A stretch of 37,317 nt of DNA from an uncultured Collinsella sp. (GTDB lineage Bacteria; Actinomycetota; Coriobacteriia; Coriobacteriales; Coriobacteriaceae): assembly GCA_900539735.1 (NCBI GenBank), contig UQDE01000021.1, positions 1 to 37,317 of the forward strand, given 5' to 3'. Below the pieces are notes generated by a model that was not told the origin of the DNA, made no database searches, and saw nothing but the letters and a program-made list of their open reading frames with translations. Positions 23,215 through 30,951 of the stretch are shown piece after piece (position 1 is the stretch's first letter; every line of letters starts with the position of its first letter). The translations under genes and the position numbers were made by a program.

Positions 23215-24222
23215 GTGGCGAACGCCATCGATCAGCTCACGGACCGAGTGCTCGTGCTCGGCCGCCTCACCATCGTCCGCCGCGCCATTACTGCTGTAGC
23301 GGTCACCATTTCCGCCGTTCTCCAGACATTTCTGATCCAGGCGTTCATTCAGCCCGCCGACCTGCTTCCGAGCGGTCTTACCGGCGTCGCGGTCCTGCTC
23401 GATCGCGTTACCTCGCTGGGTGGCGTTCATATCGACATCTCGCTCGGCATGCTCGCGCTCAACATCCCCGTGGCGCTCCTATGCTGGAGCGGCATTAGCA
23501 AGCGCTTCGTCATCTTCTCGATGATGCAGGTCGTGCTCTCGTCGCTGTTCCTCAACGTCTTTCACTTCGCTCCATTTTTGGGCGACAAGATTATGCTCAT
23601 CATTTTTGGCGGCGTGGTCTCGGGTCTGGGCGCTGCCATCGCGCTTAAATCCGGCGCATCCACCGGCGGCACCGACTTTATCGCGCTGTGGGTTTCCAAC
23701 CACACGGGCAAGACCATCTGGGGCGTCATCTTTGGTTTCAACTGCTTTATCCTGGCGATCTTTGGTTTTATGTTTGGCTGGGACAAGGCGGCGTATTCCA
23801 TCGTGTTCCAGTTTATTTCGACCAAGACCATCGACAGTTTCTATCGTCGCTACGATCGCGTGACGCTGCAGATCACGACGCGTAAGGCAGATGAGGTCAT
23901 GACCGCCTATGTTGACCATTTTCAGCATGGCATTAGCTGCGCCGAGGTCATTGGCGGATACAGCCGCGAGAAGATGTACCTGCTGCACGCCGTTGTATCG
24001 ACCTACGAGAGCCAGGACATTATCAAGCTGGTGTGCGACATTGATCCCGGCGCCGTGATCAATGTGTTCCACACGCTCAACTTTGTGGGCGGCTGGTGGG
24101 GCGGTCATGTCGACGAGCCCATGCCCACGGCCGTTCCCGATCCCGACAAGCCCGCACGCATGGCCAGCAGGCAGGCGCGCCTCAGCGAGCAGGACAGCCT
24201 GCAGCAGGACGACGGCAGGTAA
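23215..24222 (+). CDS. YitT-family membrane protein with DUF2179 domain
   Basis: This 335-residue protein has the YitT layout: a membrane part of five or six helices (about 20-210) and a C-terminal soluble DUF2179 domain (about 218-300). Typical segments are LLPSGLTGVAVLLDR, SGASTGGTDFIALWVS and YDRVTLQITTRKADEVM. The family is widespread, and some members are linked to stress or metabolite export, but the function here is unknown. The start is GTG at 23215, with GAAAGGAG 5 nt upstream. The acidic, Pro-rich tail after about 300 is not part of the family core. I see no functional link to the sugar genes beside it. Confidence 0.88.
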   Translation: MANAIDQLTDRVLVLGRLTIVRRAITAVAVTISAVLQTFLIQAFIQPADLLPSGLTGVAVLLDRVTSLGGVHIDISLGMLALNIPVALLCWSGISKRFVIFSMMQVVLSSLFLNVFHFAPFLGDKIMLIIFGGVVSGLGAAIALKSGASTGGTDFIALWVSNHTGKTIWGVIFGFNCFILAIFGFMFGWDKAAYSIVFQFISTKTIDSFYRRYDRVTLQITTRKADEVMTAYVDHFQHGISCAEVIGGYSREKMYLLHAVVSTYESQDIIKLVCDIDPGAVINVFHTLNFVGGWWGGHVDEPMPTAVPDPDKPARMASRQARLSEQDSLQQDDGR

Positions 24223-24226
24223 GGAT

Positions 24227-24255
24227 TTGCTGTATGCGGTGTATCGTTTTATCAT
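24227..24255 (+). promoter_or_regulatory. Promoter of GntR-2
   Basis: TTGCTG (24227-24232) and TATCAT (24250-24255) are spaced by exactly 17 nt. Transcription would start just before the operator-like dyad at 24271-24296. Confidence 0.6.
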
Positions 24256-24270
24256 TATGAGGTAACATGA

Positions 24271-24296
24271 AACTAGACGTTATATACGTATTAGTT
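24271..24296. promoter_or_regulatory. Candidate operator of GntR-2
   Basis: AACTA and TAGTT bracket ACGTTATATACGT. It carries CGTTATA, the complement of the TATAACG motif found before the EamA gene, the PTS operon and the last gene. It lies between the promoter and the gene, as expected for autorepression. Confidence 0.5.
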
Positions 24297-24326
24297 ATTT
24301 CAATATTTCGATAAGAGTGATTAGAT

Positions 24327-25046
24327 ATGCCTACGCCCAAAAATGCACCGCTTTACCAGCAGATTTATGACGAAATCAAGGACGCGATCGAGAAAGGTGT
24401 TTATGCACCCAAGGAGCGTATTCCGTCCGAGCTTGAGCTAGCCGAGCAGTACGACGTGAGCCGCATTACGGTGCGCCGCGCCGTCGAGGAGCTGTGCTCC
24501 GATGGCTACCTGGTTAAGCAGCAGGGCCGTGGCACCTTTGTCTCCACGCCGCACATCAACCGCCAGTTCCACGCTTCGACGCTGCAGACGTTTACCGCGC
24601 TGTGTGCCGATAATGACATGAAGGCGGGCGCGCATGTGGTCGATCGCCAGATTGTGCCGGCACGTCAAAACGAGATGGAGTTCTTTGGCCTGCAGAAGGA
24701 CGCGCTGCTGCTGCACATCAAGCGCGTGCGTACGGCCGACGGCGAGCCCATTTTTGAGGAGAACATCTTTGTGCCGTTTGACGCCTACCGTGAGCTGTTG
24801 ACGGCCGATCTTGAGGACAAGTCGATTTTTGCCGAGGTCGAGCGTGTTGGCGGAACGCCGATTGTCTCGGTTGGTTACCGCACGGTCGAGGCCGTTCGTG
24901 CCAATACCGAGCAGGCGGCCGAGTTGGGCATTGCTCCGCACGATCCACTGCTCAACCTGCGTGCCGGCTTTATCGGCCCCAATGGCGAGCCGGTCCTGAT
25001 GGGTAAGCAGTACTACGTGGGATCGCGCTACGTTATGGTTATGTAG
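24327..25046 (+). CDS. GntR/HutC-family regulator 2 (UTRA domain)
   Basis: This 239-residue regulator has a winged helix (about 8-76: PLYQQIYDEIKDAIEKGVY, RIPSELELAEQYDVSRITVRRAVEEL, QQGRGTFV) and a UTRA domain (about 92-235) ending YYVGSRYVMVM. It is clearly paralogous to GntR-3 at 27514. From shared motifs I infer that it controls the PTS operon, the EamA gene and possibly the gene at 37263, sensing a phosphorylated Amadori compound. The Shine-Dalgarno sequence is weak (AAGAGTGA), which fits a low-level regulator. It is followed by 485 bp of repeats before recQ. Confidence 0.88.
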   Translation: MPTPKNAPLYQQIYDEIKDAIEKGVYAPKERIPSELELAEQYDVSRITVRRAVEELCSDGYLVKQQGRGTFVSTPHINRQFHASTLQTFTALCADNDMKAGAHVVDRQIVPARQNEMEFFGLQKDALLLHIKRVRTADGEPIFEENIFVPFDAYRELLTADLEDKSIFAEVERVGGTPIVSVGYRTVEAVRANTEQAAELGIAPHDPLLNLRAGFIGPNGEPVLMGKQYYVGSRYVMVM

Positions 25047-25091
25047 GGTTGGTTCCGCCGTTCTGACGAACGGCGGACCGGCCGACGCTGC

Positions 25092-25190
25092 AAGCCCGCC
25101 AGAGCGGCAATCTGCCTTTCAACTTCGGCGGCATGACCAGAAGGTCAATGCCGCCTCGTTTCAAGGCACCTTGCTCGCTCTGGCGGGCTT
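25092..25190. repeat. 99 bp imperfect palindrome
   Basis: Outer arms AAGCCCGCCAGAGCG (25092-25106) and its exact complement (25176-25190) enclose an inner stem, GGCGGCATGACC at 25127-25138 against GGTCAATGCCGCC at 25143-25155. The region between the stems pairs only in part. It follows the GntR-2 stop and may be a terminator-like or mobile hairpin. Confidence 0.75.
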
Positions 25191-25223
25191 TCGCTGACAA
25201 TGCCAAAACATCGGCGTTGCCGG

Positions 25224-25321
25224 GCCGGCACTTGGGGACGTTCCTTTTCTGCCGGCACCTGGGGACACTCCTTAGTCGTTGGGGACGCTCTTAAAACGAC
25301 TAATCATTCAGGAACGTCCCC
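25224..25321. repeat. Cluster of GGGGAC-core hairpins
   Basis: Two hairpins stand in a row: GCCGGCA/TGCCGGC (25224-25256) around TTGGGGACGTTCC, and TTAGTCGTT/AACGACTAA (25272-25303) around GGGGACGCTC. Another GGGGACACTCC lies between them, and GGAACGTCCCC follows at 25311-25321, the complement of the first core. They resemble the GGGAC-core repeats elsewhere in the window. Confidence 0.7.
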
Positions 25322-25337
25322 AATGACTACCCGCAGA

Positions 25338-25434
25338 ATGAGCGTGGATAATCTCCCGTTTTTGGCTTGGTGGCGGGTTCAAAGTGGGAGATTATCCACG
25401 CTCATCCGGAAAGTGTCCGAAAATCCACGCTCAT
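25338..25434. repeat. ATGAGCGTGGAT palindromic repeat with extra half-site
   Basis: Perfect 20 bp arms ATGAGCGTGGATAATCTCCC (25338-25357) and complement (25386-25405) enclose a 28 nt loop. A further half, TCCGAAAATCCACGCTCAT at 25416-25434, is the exact complement of 36548-36566 (19 of 19). Confidence 0.85.
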
Positions 25435-25494
25435 TCGCCTTGGATTGCGTTGCCCGTGGCCGACAGCCGCGCGGCACCGGTCCGCGTGGCGGCG

Positions 25495-25500
25495 TATAAT
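25495..25500 (+). promoter_or_regulatory. Consensus -10 box before recQ
   Basis: TATAAT lies 31 nt before the recQ start. The -35 region (about 25472-25477, CGGCAC) is poor, so an activator or an alternative -35 may be involved. Confidence 0.5.
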
Positions 25501-25531
25501 CGGCGGCAGATGACTTGGACGTTAGGAAATC

Positions 25532-27511
25532 ATGACCGATAGCATGCAGCAGATGGCGCTCGACACGCTCGGCGCCTATTTTGGCTACACCTCGTTTCGC
25601 CCGGGGCAGGACCGCATGGTGGATGCGATTCTTGCCGGCCGCGATGCGCTCGGCGTTATGCCCACAGGTGCCGGCAAGTCCATTTGCTACCAGGTGCCCG
25701 CGCTCATGCTGCCCGGCATCACCTTTGTGGTGAGCCCGCTGCTGTCGCTGATGGAGGACCAGACCCGTGCGTTGCTCGCGGCGGGTGCGCGACCCAGCTA
25801 TCTCAACTCCAGCCTTACTCCGGCCCAGCAAAACACTGTGCTCAAGCGGGCGCGCGAGGGCCGTTATCAGCTTATGTATGTGGCGCCCGAGCGCCTGCTC
25901 GAACCGCGCTTTCTGGCCTTTGCGCAGGAGGCCGCAGCCGACGGCGGCATAGGCGTGCCACTCGTGGCCATTGACGAGGCCCACTGCGTGAGCCAGTGGG
26001 GCCAGGATTTCCGTCCCGCTTACCTGCAGATTCGTGAGTTTATCGATTCGCTGCCGCGGCGCCCCATCGTGGCGGCCTTTACCGCCACGGCGACCGAGCG
26101 TGTACGCGCCGATATCCAGCAAATGCTCGGCCTGCAAAACCCGGCGACCGTGGTGACGGGTTTTGATCGCAAGAACCTCTACTTTGGTTGCGAGGAGATG
26201 GGCGACAAGTCCAAGACTGCGTGGGTGCGCGACTACGTGATCGCGCATTCGAGCGAGAGCGGCATCGTGTATTGCTCGACCCGCAAGACGGTCGATGCGC
26301 TGGCGGGCGAGCTTGCCGAGGCGCTGGGACCCAGCGGCATTCGCGTGGGCCGTTACCATGCCGGCATGGGCAACGACGCCCGCCGCCAGAGCCAGCGTGC
26401 CTTTATCGACGACGACATTCAGGTGATGGTTGCCACCAACGCCTTTGGCATGGGTATCGACAAGCCCAACGTGCGCTATGTGATTCACAACAACGTGCCC
26501 GAGAGCATCGAGGCGTACTACCAAGAGGCGGGCCGCGCTGGCCGCGATGGCGATCCGGCAAGCTGTCACTTGCTGTGGAACGGTAACGATTTTCGCATGC
26601 GCCGCTTTTTGATCGACCGAGGCGATGCTGCCGATGAGGCGCTCGACGACGAGCAACGCGCGTGGGCGCTCCAGAACCGTTACCGCCTGCTCAGCCAGAT
26701 GGAGGGCTACTGCAATACCACCGGCTGCCTGCGCGAATACATGCTGCGCTACTTTGGCGACGAAGCCGCGGCCGAGCATGCGGTTGCGGCTGCTGCGGGC
26801 GGCACCGCAGACGACGCCGAGGGCTGCGGCAACTGCAGCAACTGCCTTACGCAGTTCGAGGTCGAGGACGTCACCGATATGGCCCGCGCCGCTGTGCGCT
26901 ATGTGGCCGCGCGTCCCATGCGCTTTGGCAAGTCGCTGATCGCCGATGTGCTTCACGGCGGCAACACCGAGCGCATTCGCCAGATGCATCTGGACGAGGA
27001 CCGCGGCTACGGTGAGCTGTCGGGCGAATCGGTCGGGCGCATCAAGGACATCATCGGCCAGCTGTGCGGCCGCGGTTACTTGGCCACCTCGCAGGGGCAG
27101 TACCCGGTCGTGGGGCTGGGCCCGCGTGCCATCGAGGTCGAGGACGAGGCGTTCGCCTTTACCGTTAAACGTCGCGCGTCCAAGCGCAAGGCCTCGGCCC
27201 GCGCCCGCCGTGCGGTTGATCTGCTGCGCGAGGAGGCCGAGCTGGATCAGCGCCCGCGCGTGGGTGATGATGCCGAGCTGTTCGAGCGCCTGCGCGCCCT
27301 CCGCAAGGAGATCTCGACGGAGCTGGAGATGGCGCCGTATATGGTCTTCTCCGACAAGGCCCTGCGCGGCCTGTGCCGCCTGCGCCCGCAGACACGCGAC
27401 GAGCTGATCCAGGTTAACGGCATTGGCGAGAAAAAAGCCGACGCCTTTGGCGAGCAGTTTATGACGGCGATTGTAGAATTTGAGTCCGAGCATGCGCGGG
27501 ATGGAGCGTAA
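25532..27511 (+). CDS. recQ: ATP-dependent DNA helicase RecQ
   Basis: This 659-residue 3'-5' helicase acts in recombination and replication-fork repair. The core shows Walker A GVMPTGAGKSICYQ (Lys49), DEAH (Asp148) in AIDEAHCVSQWG, VATNAFGMGIDKPNVR and QEAGRAGRDG. A zinc-binding region follows (TTGCLREYMLRYFGD, then GCGNCSNC), then the RQC winged helix, and an HRDC domain near the C-terminus (FSDKALRGLCRLRPQTRDELIQVNGIGEKKA). Length is a little above E. coli RecQ (about 610), with an Ala-rich insert between the zinc cysteines. The GntR-3 gene starts only 2 nt after its stop, so the two are cotranscribed and possibly translationally coupled. Confidence 0.96.
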   Translation: MTDSMQQMALDTLGAYFGYTSFRPGQDRMVDAILAGRDALGVMPTGAGKSICYQVPALMLPGITFVVSPLLSLMEDQTRALLAAGARPSYLNSSLTPAQQNTVLKRAREGRYQLMYVAPERLLEPRFLAFAQEAAADGGIGVPLVAIDEAHCVSQWGQDFRPAYLQIREFIDSLPRRPIVAAFTATATERVRADIQQMLGLQNPATVVTGFDRKNLYFGCEEMGDKSKTAWVRDYVIAHSSESGIVYCSTRKTVDALAGELAEALGPSGIRVGRYHAGMGNDARRQSQRAFIDDDIQVMVATNAFGMGIDKPNVRYVIHNNVPESIEAYYQEAGRAGRDGDPASCHLLWNGNDFRMRRFLIDRGDAADEALDDEQRAWALQNRYRLLSQMEGYCNTTGCLREYMLRYFGDEAAAEHAVAAAAGGTADDAEGCGNCSNCLTQFEVEDVTDMARAAVRYVAARPMRFGKSLIADVLHGGNTERIRQMHLDEDRGYGELSGESVGRIKDIIGQLCGRGYLATSQGQYPVVGLGPRAIEVEDEAFAFTVKRRASKRKASARARRAVDLLREEAELDQRPRVGDDAELFERLRALRKEISTELEMAPYMVFSDKALRGLCRLRPQTRDELIQVNGIGEKKADAFGEQFMTAIVEFESEHARDGA

Positions 27512-27513
27512 CG

Positions 27514-28269
27514 ATGGCTTTCGATAGCAAGACCGACCGTACTGACGTATCCGCCGTGCCGCTGTACCAGCAGGTCATGGACGATCTAAAGGGCGAGATC
27601 GCGCGCGGCGTGTACGTGGCCGGCTCGCGTATTCCTTCCGAGATGGAGCTCGCGAAGTCCTACGGCGTGGGGCGCGTCACCGTGCGCCGCGCCATCGAGG
27701 AGCTGTCACGCGCGGGGTATCTCAACCGCCAGCAGGGGAGGGGTACCTTTGTGTGCGCTCCCAAGCTCAAGCGCAAGATTCGCCAGAAGGGTGACGTCCA
27801 GAGCTTTACTGAGGGTTGTGCTGCCAACGACATGGTGCCGGGTGCGCGTCTGGTGTCGCGCACGGTGGTCGCAGCGACGCACGAGGATGCGGCGTTCTTT
27901 GGCGTGGAGCCCGGCTGCGAGCTTATCGTGGTCGAACGCGTGCGCACAGCCGACGGCATCCCTGTCATGCTTGAGAACAACGCCTTTGTGCTCGCCGACC
28001 ATCCCTATCTGCAGACGCTTGCCGACAAGGGCCTCACGGACAATTCCATCTTTGCGCTCGTTGCCGAGCATTCGGGCCGTGCGCCGCTCAAGTCCGACCC
28101 CTGCACCGTGGAGATTGCGCTTGCCGATGCTCAAGCGGCCCCACTGCTGGAGGTGCCGGTCGGCGAGCCGCTCTTCTATATGGAGGCGTACTTTACCGAT
28201 GAGGACGAGCGCCCCTTGCTGCTCGGACGCCAAAAGATCGTGGGCTCGCGCTACGTGTTCGACATCTAA
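27514..28269 (+). CDS. GntR/HutC-family regulator 3 (UTRA domain)
   Basis: This 251-residue regulator has a winged helix (about 15-84: VPLYQQVMDDLKGEIARGVY, RIPSEMELAKSYGVGRVTVRRAIEEL, QQGRGTFV) and a UTRA domain (about 100-246) ending KIVGSRYVFDI. It is a paralogue of GntR-2. It lies 2 nt after recQ and 144 nt before deglycase 3 on the same strand; the gap to the deglycase holds paired RACAAC repeats around a good promoter. I infer that it controls deglycase 3. Dependence of a catabolic regulator on a helicase operon is odd and may be historical. Confidence 0.88.
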   Translation: MAFDSKTDRTDVSAVPLYQQVMDDLKGEIARGVYVAGSRIPSEMELAKSYGVGRVTVRRAIEELSRAGYLNRQQGRGTFVCAPKLKRKIRQKGDVQSFTEGCAANDMVPGARLVSRTVVAATHEDAAFFGVEPGCELIVVERVRTADGIPVMLENNAFVLADHPYLQTLADKGLTDNSIFALVAEHSGRAPLKSDPCTVEIALADAQAAPLLEVPVGEPLFYMEAYFTDEDERPLLLGRQKIVGSRYVFDI

Positions 28270-28278
28270 CGTCCATAG

Positions 28279-28298
28279 ATAGAACAACATAAAACAAC
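28279..28298. promoter_or_regulatory. Candidate operator of GntR-3, upstream copy
   Basis: ATAGAACAACATAAAACAAC contains AACAAC twice with a 10 bp period and matches 28341-28360 at 17 of 20 positions. It lies just upstream of the -35 box of the deglycase 3 promoter. Confidence 0.6.
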
Positions 28299-28312
28299 TT
28301 TGGTGAAATGAC

Positions 28313-28341
28313 TTCACGGGCGTTATTACACGTGTTATAAA
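28313..28341 (+). promoter_or_regulatory. Promoter of deglycase 3
   Basis: TTCACG (28313-28318) and TATAAA (28336-28341) are spaced by exactly 17 nt. The leader would be about 65 nt. Confidence 0.65.
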
Positions 28342-28360
28342 TAGGACAACATAGAACGAC
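28341..28360. promoter_or_regulatory. Candidate operator of GntR-3, downstream copy
   Basis: ATAGGACAACATAGAACGAC repeats the 28279-28298 site at a distance of 62 bp, about six helical turns. It overlaps the end of the -10 box and the start point, a classic repressor position. Confidence 0.6.
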
Positions 28361-28413
28361 CTCAGGTACGAGCTGCCGTCGCTCAAAGCCACCCCACAAG
28401 GAGGAACATCAGG

Positions 28414-29382
28414 ATGAACGCACATGATCTGGTTCAGGAAGTCATCGAGCGCAAGGGCAAGATTGAGAATGTCTTTTGGATCGCCTGCGGCGGTTCGATG
28501 ATTGACCTGATGCCGGCCAACGAGCTGCTCAAGCGCGAGGCCACCACGTTTACCTCGACGGTCTACACGGCACGCGAGTTTTGCCTGATGGCTCCCAAGA
28601 GTCTTGGCGAGAAGTCGCTCGTCATCGCCTGCAGCCACAGCGGCAACACGCAGGAGGTCGTCGACGGCTGCGAGATGGCGTTGGCTTCCGGCGCCGAGGT
28701 CGTCGCCATGACCGACTGCGAGGGCTCCAAGATCGACAACGGCAAGTGGACCACCTGGGTCTACCCCTGGGGCGAGGGCGTGCCGCAGGCCGAGGTGCCG
28801 CAGGGCATCGGCGCTCTGATCGCTGCCGAGCTGCTCGACCAGCAGGAGGGTTACGAGGCGCTTGCCGACATGTACGAGGGCCTCAAGAAGATGGATGCGC
28901 TGCTGCCCGCCGCCCGCGAGAAGGTAAACGCCGAGCTGGGCGATCGCTTTGCCGAGCTCTGCCAGCAGCACAAGTTCTTCTATATCCTGGGCTCCGGCCC
29001 CAACTTTAGCCAGACCTACGCCATGGCCATCTGTTCGCTCATGGAGATGCAGTGGCAGCACTGCTGCTACATCCACTCCGGCGAGTACTTCCACGGCCCG
29101 TTCGAGGCCACCGAGCCCGGTGTGTTCTACTTTGTGCAGCTTGGCGCGGGCGAGTGCCGCCCCATGGAGGAGCGCGCCCTTGCGTTCCTCAACACGCACA
29201 CCGATACGATTATGGTGCTCGACGCGCTTGAGTACGGCGTGGGCGACGTGCCCGCCAGTGTGCGTTCGTACTTGGAGCCGATCTTCTTCTACAACATGAG
29301 CTGCGAGCTGCGCGCCGCCCGCGGCAAGGTCTTCGACCACAGCCCTGAGGTTCGTCGCTACATGGGCATCGAGCAGTACTAA
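28414..29382 (+). CDS. SIS-domain deglycase 3 (FrlB type)
   Basis: This 322-residue two-SIS protein has the canonical motifs: CGGS (25-28), the phosphate loop SHSGNTQEV as in Bacillus FrlB, and LMEMQWQHCCYIHSGEYFHGPFEA with Glu211 and His227 sixteen apart. The tail is RRYMGIEQY and lacks the Trp-Lys of the other two paralogues, closer to the RRYYG-type tail of E. coli FrlB. It should cleave a phosphorylated fructosamine to sugar 6-phosphate and amino acid. It has its own promoter and operator pair and sits directly after GntR-3, with GGAGG 9 nt before the ATG. No transporter is adjacent, so it may share the PTS at 18542-21143. Confidence 0.88.
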   Translation: MNAHDLVQEVIERKGKIENVFWIACGGSMIDLMPANELLKREATTFTSTVYTAREFCLMAPKSLGEKSLVIACSHSGNTQEVVDGCEMALASGAEVVAMTDCEGSKIDNGKWTTWVYPWGEGVPQAEVPQGIGALIAAELLDQQEGYEALADMYEGLKKMDALLPAAREKVNAELGDRFAELCQQHKFFYILGSGPNFSQTYAMAICSLMEMQWQHCCYIHSGEYFHGPFEATEPGVFYFVQLGAGECRPMEERALAFLNTHTDTIMVLDALEYGVGDVPASVRSYLEPIFFYNMSCELRAARGKVFDHSPEVRRYMGIEQY

Positions 29383-29405
29383 TATACCGGGAATAACCTC
29401 TCATG

Positions 29406-29437
29406 ACGGGGTCTGCGCTGCGCGCGGGTCCCGTTTT
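29406..29437 (+). terminator. Probable terminator after deglycase 3
   Basis: ACGGG (29406-29410) pairs with CCCGT (29430-29434) around a GC-rich inner region that can fold further, and TTTT overlaps the end. The stem is short, so confidence is moderate. Confidence 0.5.
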
Positions 29438-29473
29438 GCGTTGCGGCGGCCGGATCCGTGTCTGCGCGAAAAA

Positions 29474-29655
29474 CGAAGGTGAATACTTTTCCGCGAAGTG
29501 AACGACCTATTTTGGACCCCCGAAGTATCCACACTTTTTGACGCCAAAACTGCAGGAAAAACTTGGCGAAACCGCAGGAAACGGCGTCTGAAAAGTGTCG
29601 ATGCTTCGGGGGCTCGTTTTTGCTCGTTCACTTCGCGGAAAAGTATTCACCTTCG
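29474..29655. repeat. 182 bp palindromic element with perfect 32 bp arms
   Basis: The arms at 29474-29505 and 29624-29655 are exact complements over 32 bp. A second, imperfect stem follows inside: 29517-29545 (CCCCCGAAGTATCCACAC...) against 29583-29612. The centre holds two related pieces, ACTGCAGGAAAA and ACCGCAGGAAAC, as an imperfect direct repeat. No protein is encoded. It resembles a MITE-like or bacterial interspersed hairpin element; I see no target-site duplication that I can be sure of. Confidence 0.85.
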
Positions 29656-29679
29656 ATTCGCAAGGGCACTGCGTGAGTC

Positions 29680-29721
29680 AAAAAAGCGGGCCGTGCCGGG
29701 GATTTCCGGCGCGGCCCGCTT
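29680..29721 (-). terminator. Terminator of the hydroxyacid dehydrogenase gene
   Basis: Read on the minus strand, a GC-rich stem of about 15 bp (29706-29720 with 29685-29699, one mismatch) is followed by a run of six T (29680-29685). Confidence 0.9.
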
Positions 29722-29762
29722 GGTATCGCGCTTAGATTCGCAAGGCTGCGGCAGCCAACGGC

Positions 29763-30740
29763 CTACTTTGCGTCGTAGGCCTCGGCGTCCCACCAGTCGA
29801 GCTGGGCGATGTTGTCGCGGATGTGCTGGCAGCTCTTGTGGAAGCCCTCGAGCTCGTACTCGGACAGGTCGAGCGTGTAGACCTCCTCGACGCCCTCGGC
29901 GCCAATCACGCACGGCAGGGAGGTAAAGATGCCCTCCTCGCCATACTGGCCGGTCATGAGCGTGGAGGCGGAAAGCACGGCGTGCTCGTTGTGCAGCACG
30001 GCGGCGCAGACGCGCGCGGCGGAGTTGGCGACGGCGTACTCGGTGCACTGCTTGCCCTGGTAGGTCACATAGCCGCCCTTGCGCGCGAGCTCCTCGACTT
30101 CCATGTGGTCAAAGGCGTACTTGTCGGGGTTTTCGGCCTGAAGCTCGTTGAGGCTCTTACCGGCGATGGTCGCGGCCTTAAAGGCAGCCAGCTGGCTAAA
30201 GCCGTGCTCGCCGATCATGTAGGCGTCGATGGACTTGGGGCTCACGCCGACCTTCTTGGAGATCTCGGTGCGCAGGCGGGCGGAGTCCAGGCCGCAGCCC
30301 GAGCCGATGATCTTCTTGGGATCGTAGCCGGTCAGATGCCACAGCTCGGTGCACACGACGTCGCAGGGGTTGGAGATGCTTACGAAGATGCCGTCGAAGC
30401 CGGCGTCGACGATGCACTTGGCAAAGGTGCGGGCGGCGTCGGTGGTAAAGAACAGCTCGCCGTCGCGGTTGCCGGCGGCCAGCGCGACCTTGCCGGCGGC
30501 GTTGACGATGACGTCGCAGCAGGCCAGCTCCTCGTAGTGGTCGTAGCAGTTGACGATCTTGGTGTTATACGGGACAAACGAAAGGGAGTCGCGCAGGTCC
30601 TGGACCTCGGACGTCACCTTGGCCTCGTTGATATCGCACAGGTACAGCTCGTCGGCAATGCCCTGCATAAGCAGGCTGTTGGCGACATGTGCTCCTACGT
30701 GGCCCTGGCCGACCACACCGATCTTACGCGTCTGGTACAT
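29763..30740 (-). CDS. L-2-hydroxyacid dehydrogenase (lactate/hydroxyisocaproate type)
   Basis: This 325-residue NAD-dependent enzyme belongs to the lactate/malate dehydrogenase family. The nucleotide loop is GQGHVG (11-16), and Asp36 at the end of strand two favours NAD over NADP. SISNPCDVV and GSGCGLDSARLR are conserved blocks, and the catalytic His179 lies in IGEHGFSQ. The active-site loop reads KVALAAGNRDGELF, without the Gln-Lys-Pro of true lactate dehydrogenases, which suggests a bulkier substrate such as 2-ketoisocaproate. The ATG at 30740 follows GGAAGGA and is preferred to one 39 nt upstream. A minus-strand TACAAT box lies at 30778-30783. It is transcribed away from metA. Confidence 0.85.
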   Translation of the reverse strand: MYQTRKIGVVGQGHVGAHVANSLLMQGIADELYLCDINEAKVTSEVQDLRDSLSFVPYNTKIVNCYDHYEELACCDVIVNAAGKVALAAGNRDGELFFTTDAARTFAKCIVDAGFDGIFVSISNPCDVVCTELWHLTGYDPKKIIGSGCGLDSARLRTEISKKVGVSPKSIDAYMIGEHGFSQLAAFKAATIAGKSLNELQAENPDKYAFDHMEVEELARKGGYVTYQGKQCTEYAVANSAARVCAAVLHNEHAVLSASTLMTGQYGEEGIFTSLPCVIGAEGVEEVYTLDLSEYELEGFHKSCQHIRDNIAQLDWWDAEAYDAK

Positions 30741-30951
30741 ATGAGTATCCTTCCGGCCGAGTTTTTCGCGTCGAACCATTGTAGCGTCCTGCTACCACTT
30801 TGCTAGGATAAAGCGCCGCAGATTTTTGGGACATGCCTTAATCTCTACTTTTGGGGTGATTTGGGCCGCTGACGGCATCGCTGGGCGATGTGCTCGCGCG
30901 GATAGGGCCGCTCGTTGTACCATAGCTGCAACTGACTCGTAAGGAGCATCC

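Noticed and set aside
25092..25434. Possible CRISPR array between GntR-2 and recQ
   Set aside because: The repeats are palindromes of several different sequences with irregular spacing, not direct repeats with unique spacers, and there are no cas genes.
25379..27493. A 704-codon minus-strand open frame opposite recQ
   Set aside because: A shadow of recQ with no domain motif or ribosome site.
29823..30806. A 327-codon plus-strand open frame opposite the hydroxyacid dehydrogenase
   Set aside because: Low-complexity Gly/Val/Asp/Leu composition and no motif; the minus-strand protein has a full Rossmann enzyme signature and a terminator.
30741..30951. A SAM riboswitch upstream of metA
   Set aside because: I looked for the conserved multi-helix layout and a terminator before metA; only a small hairpin near the minus-strand promoter is visible.
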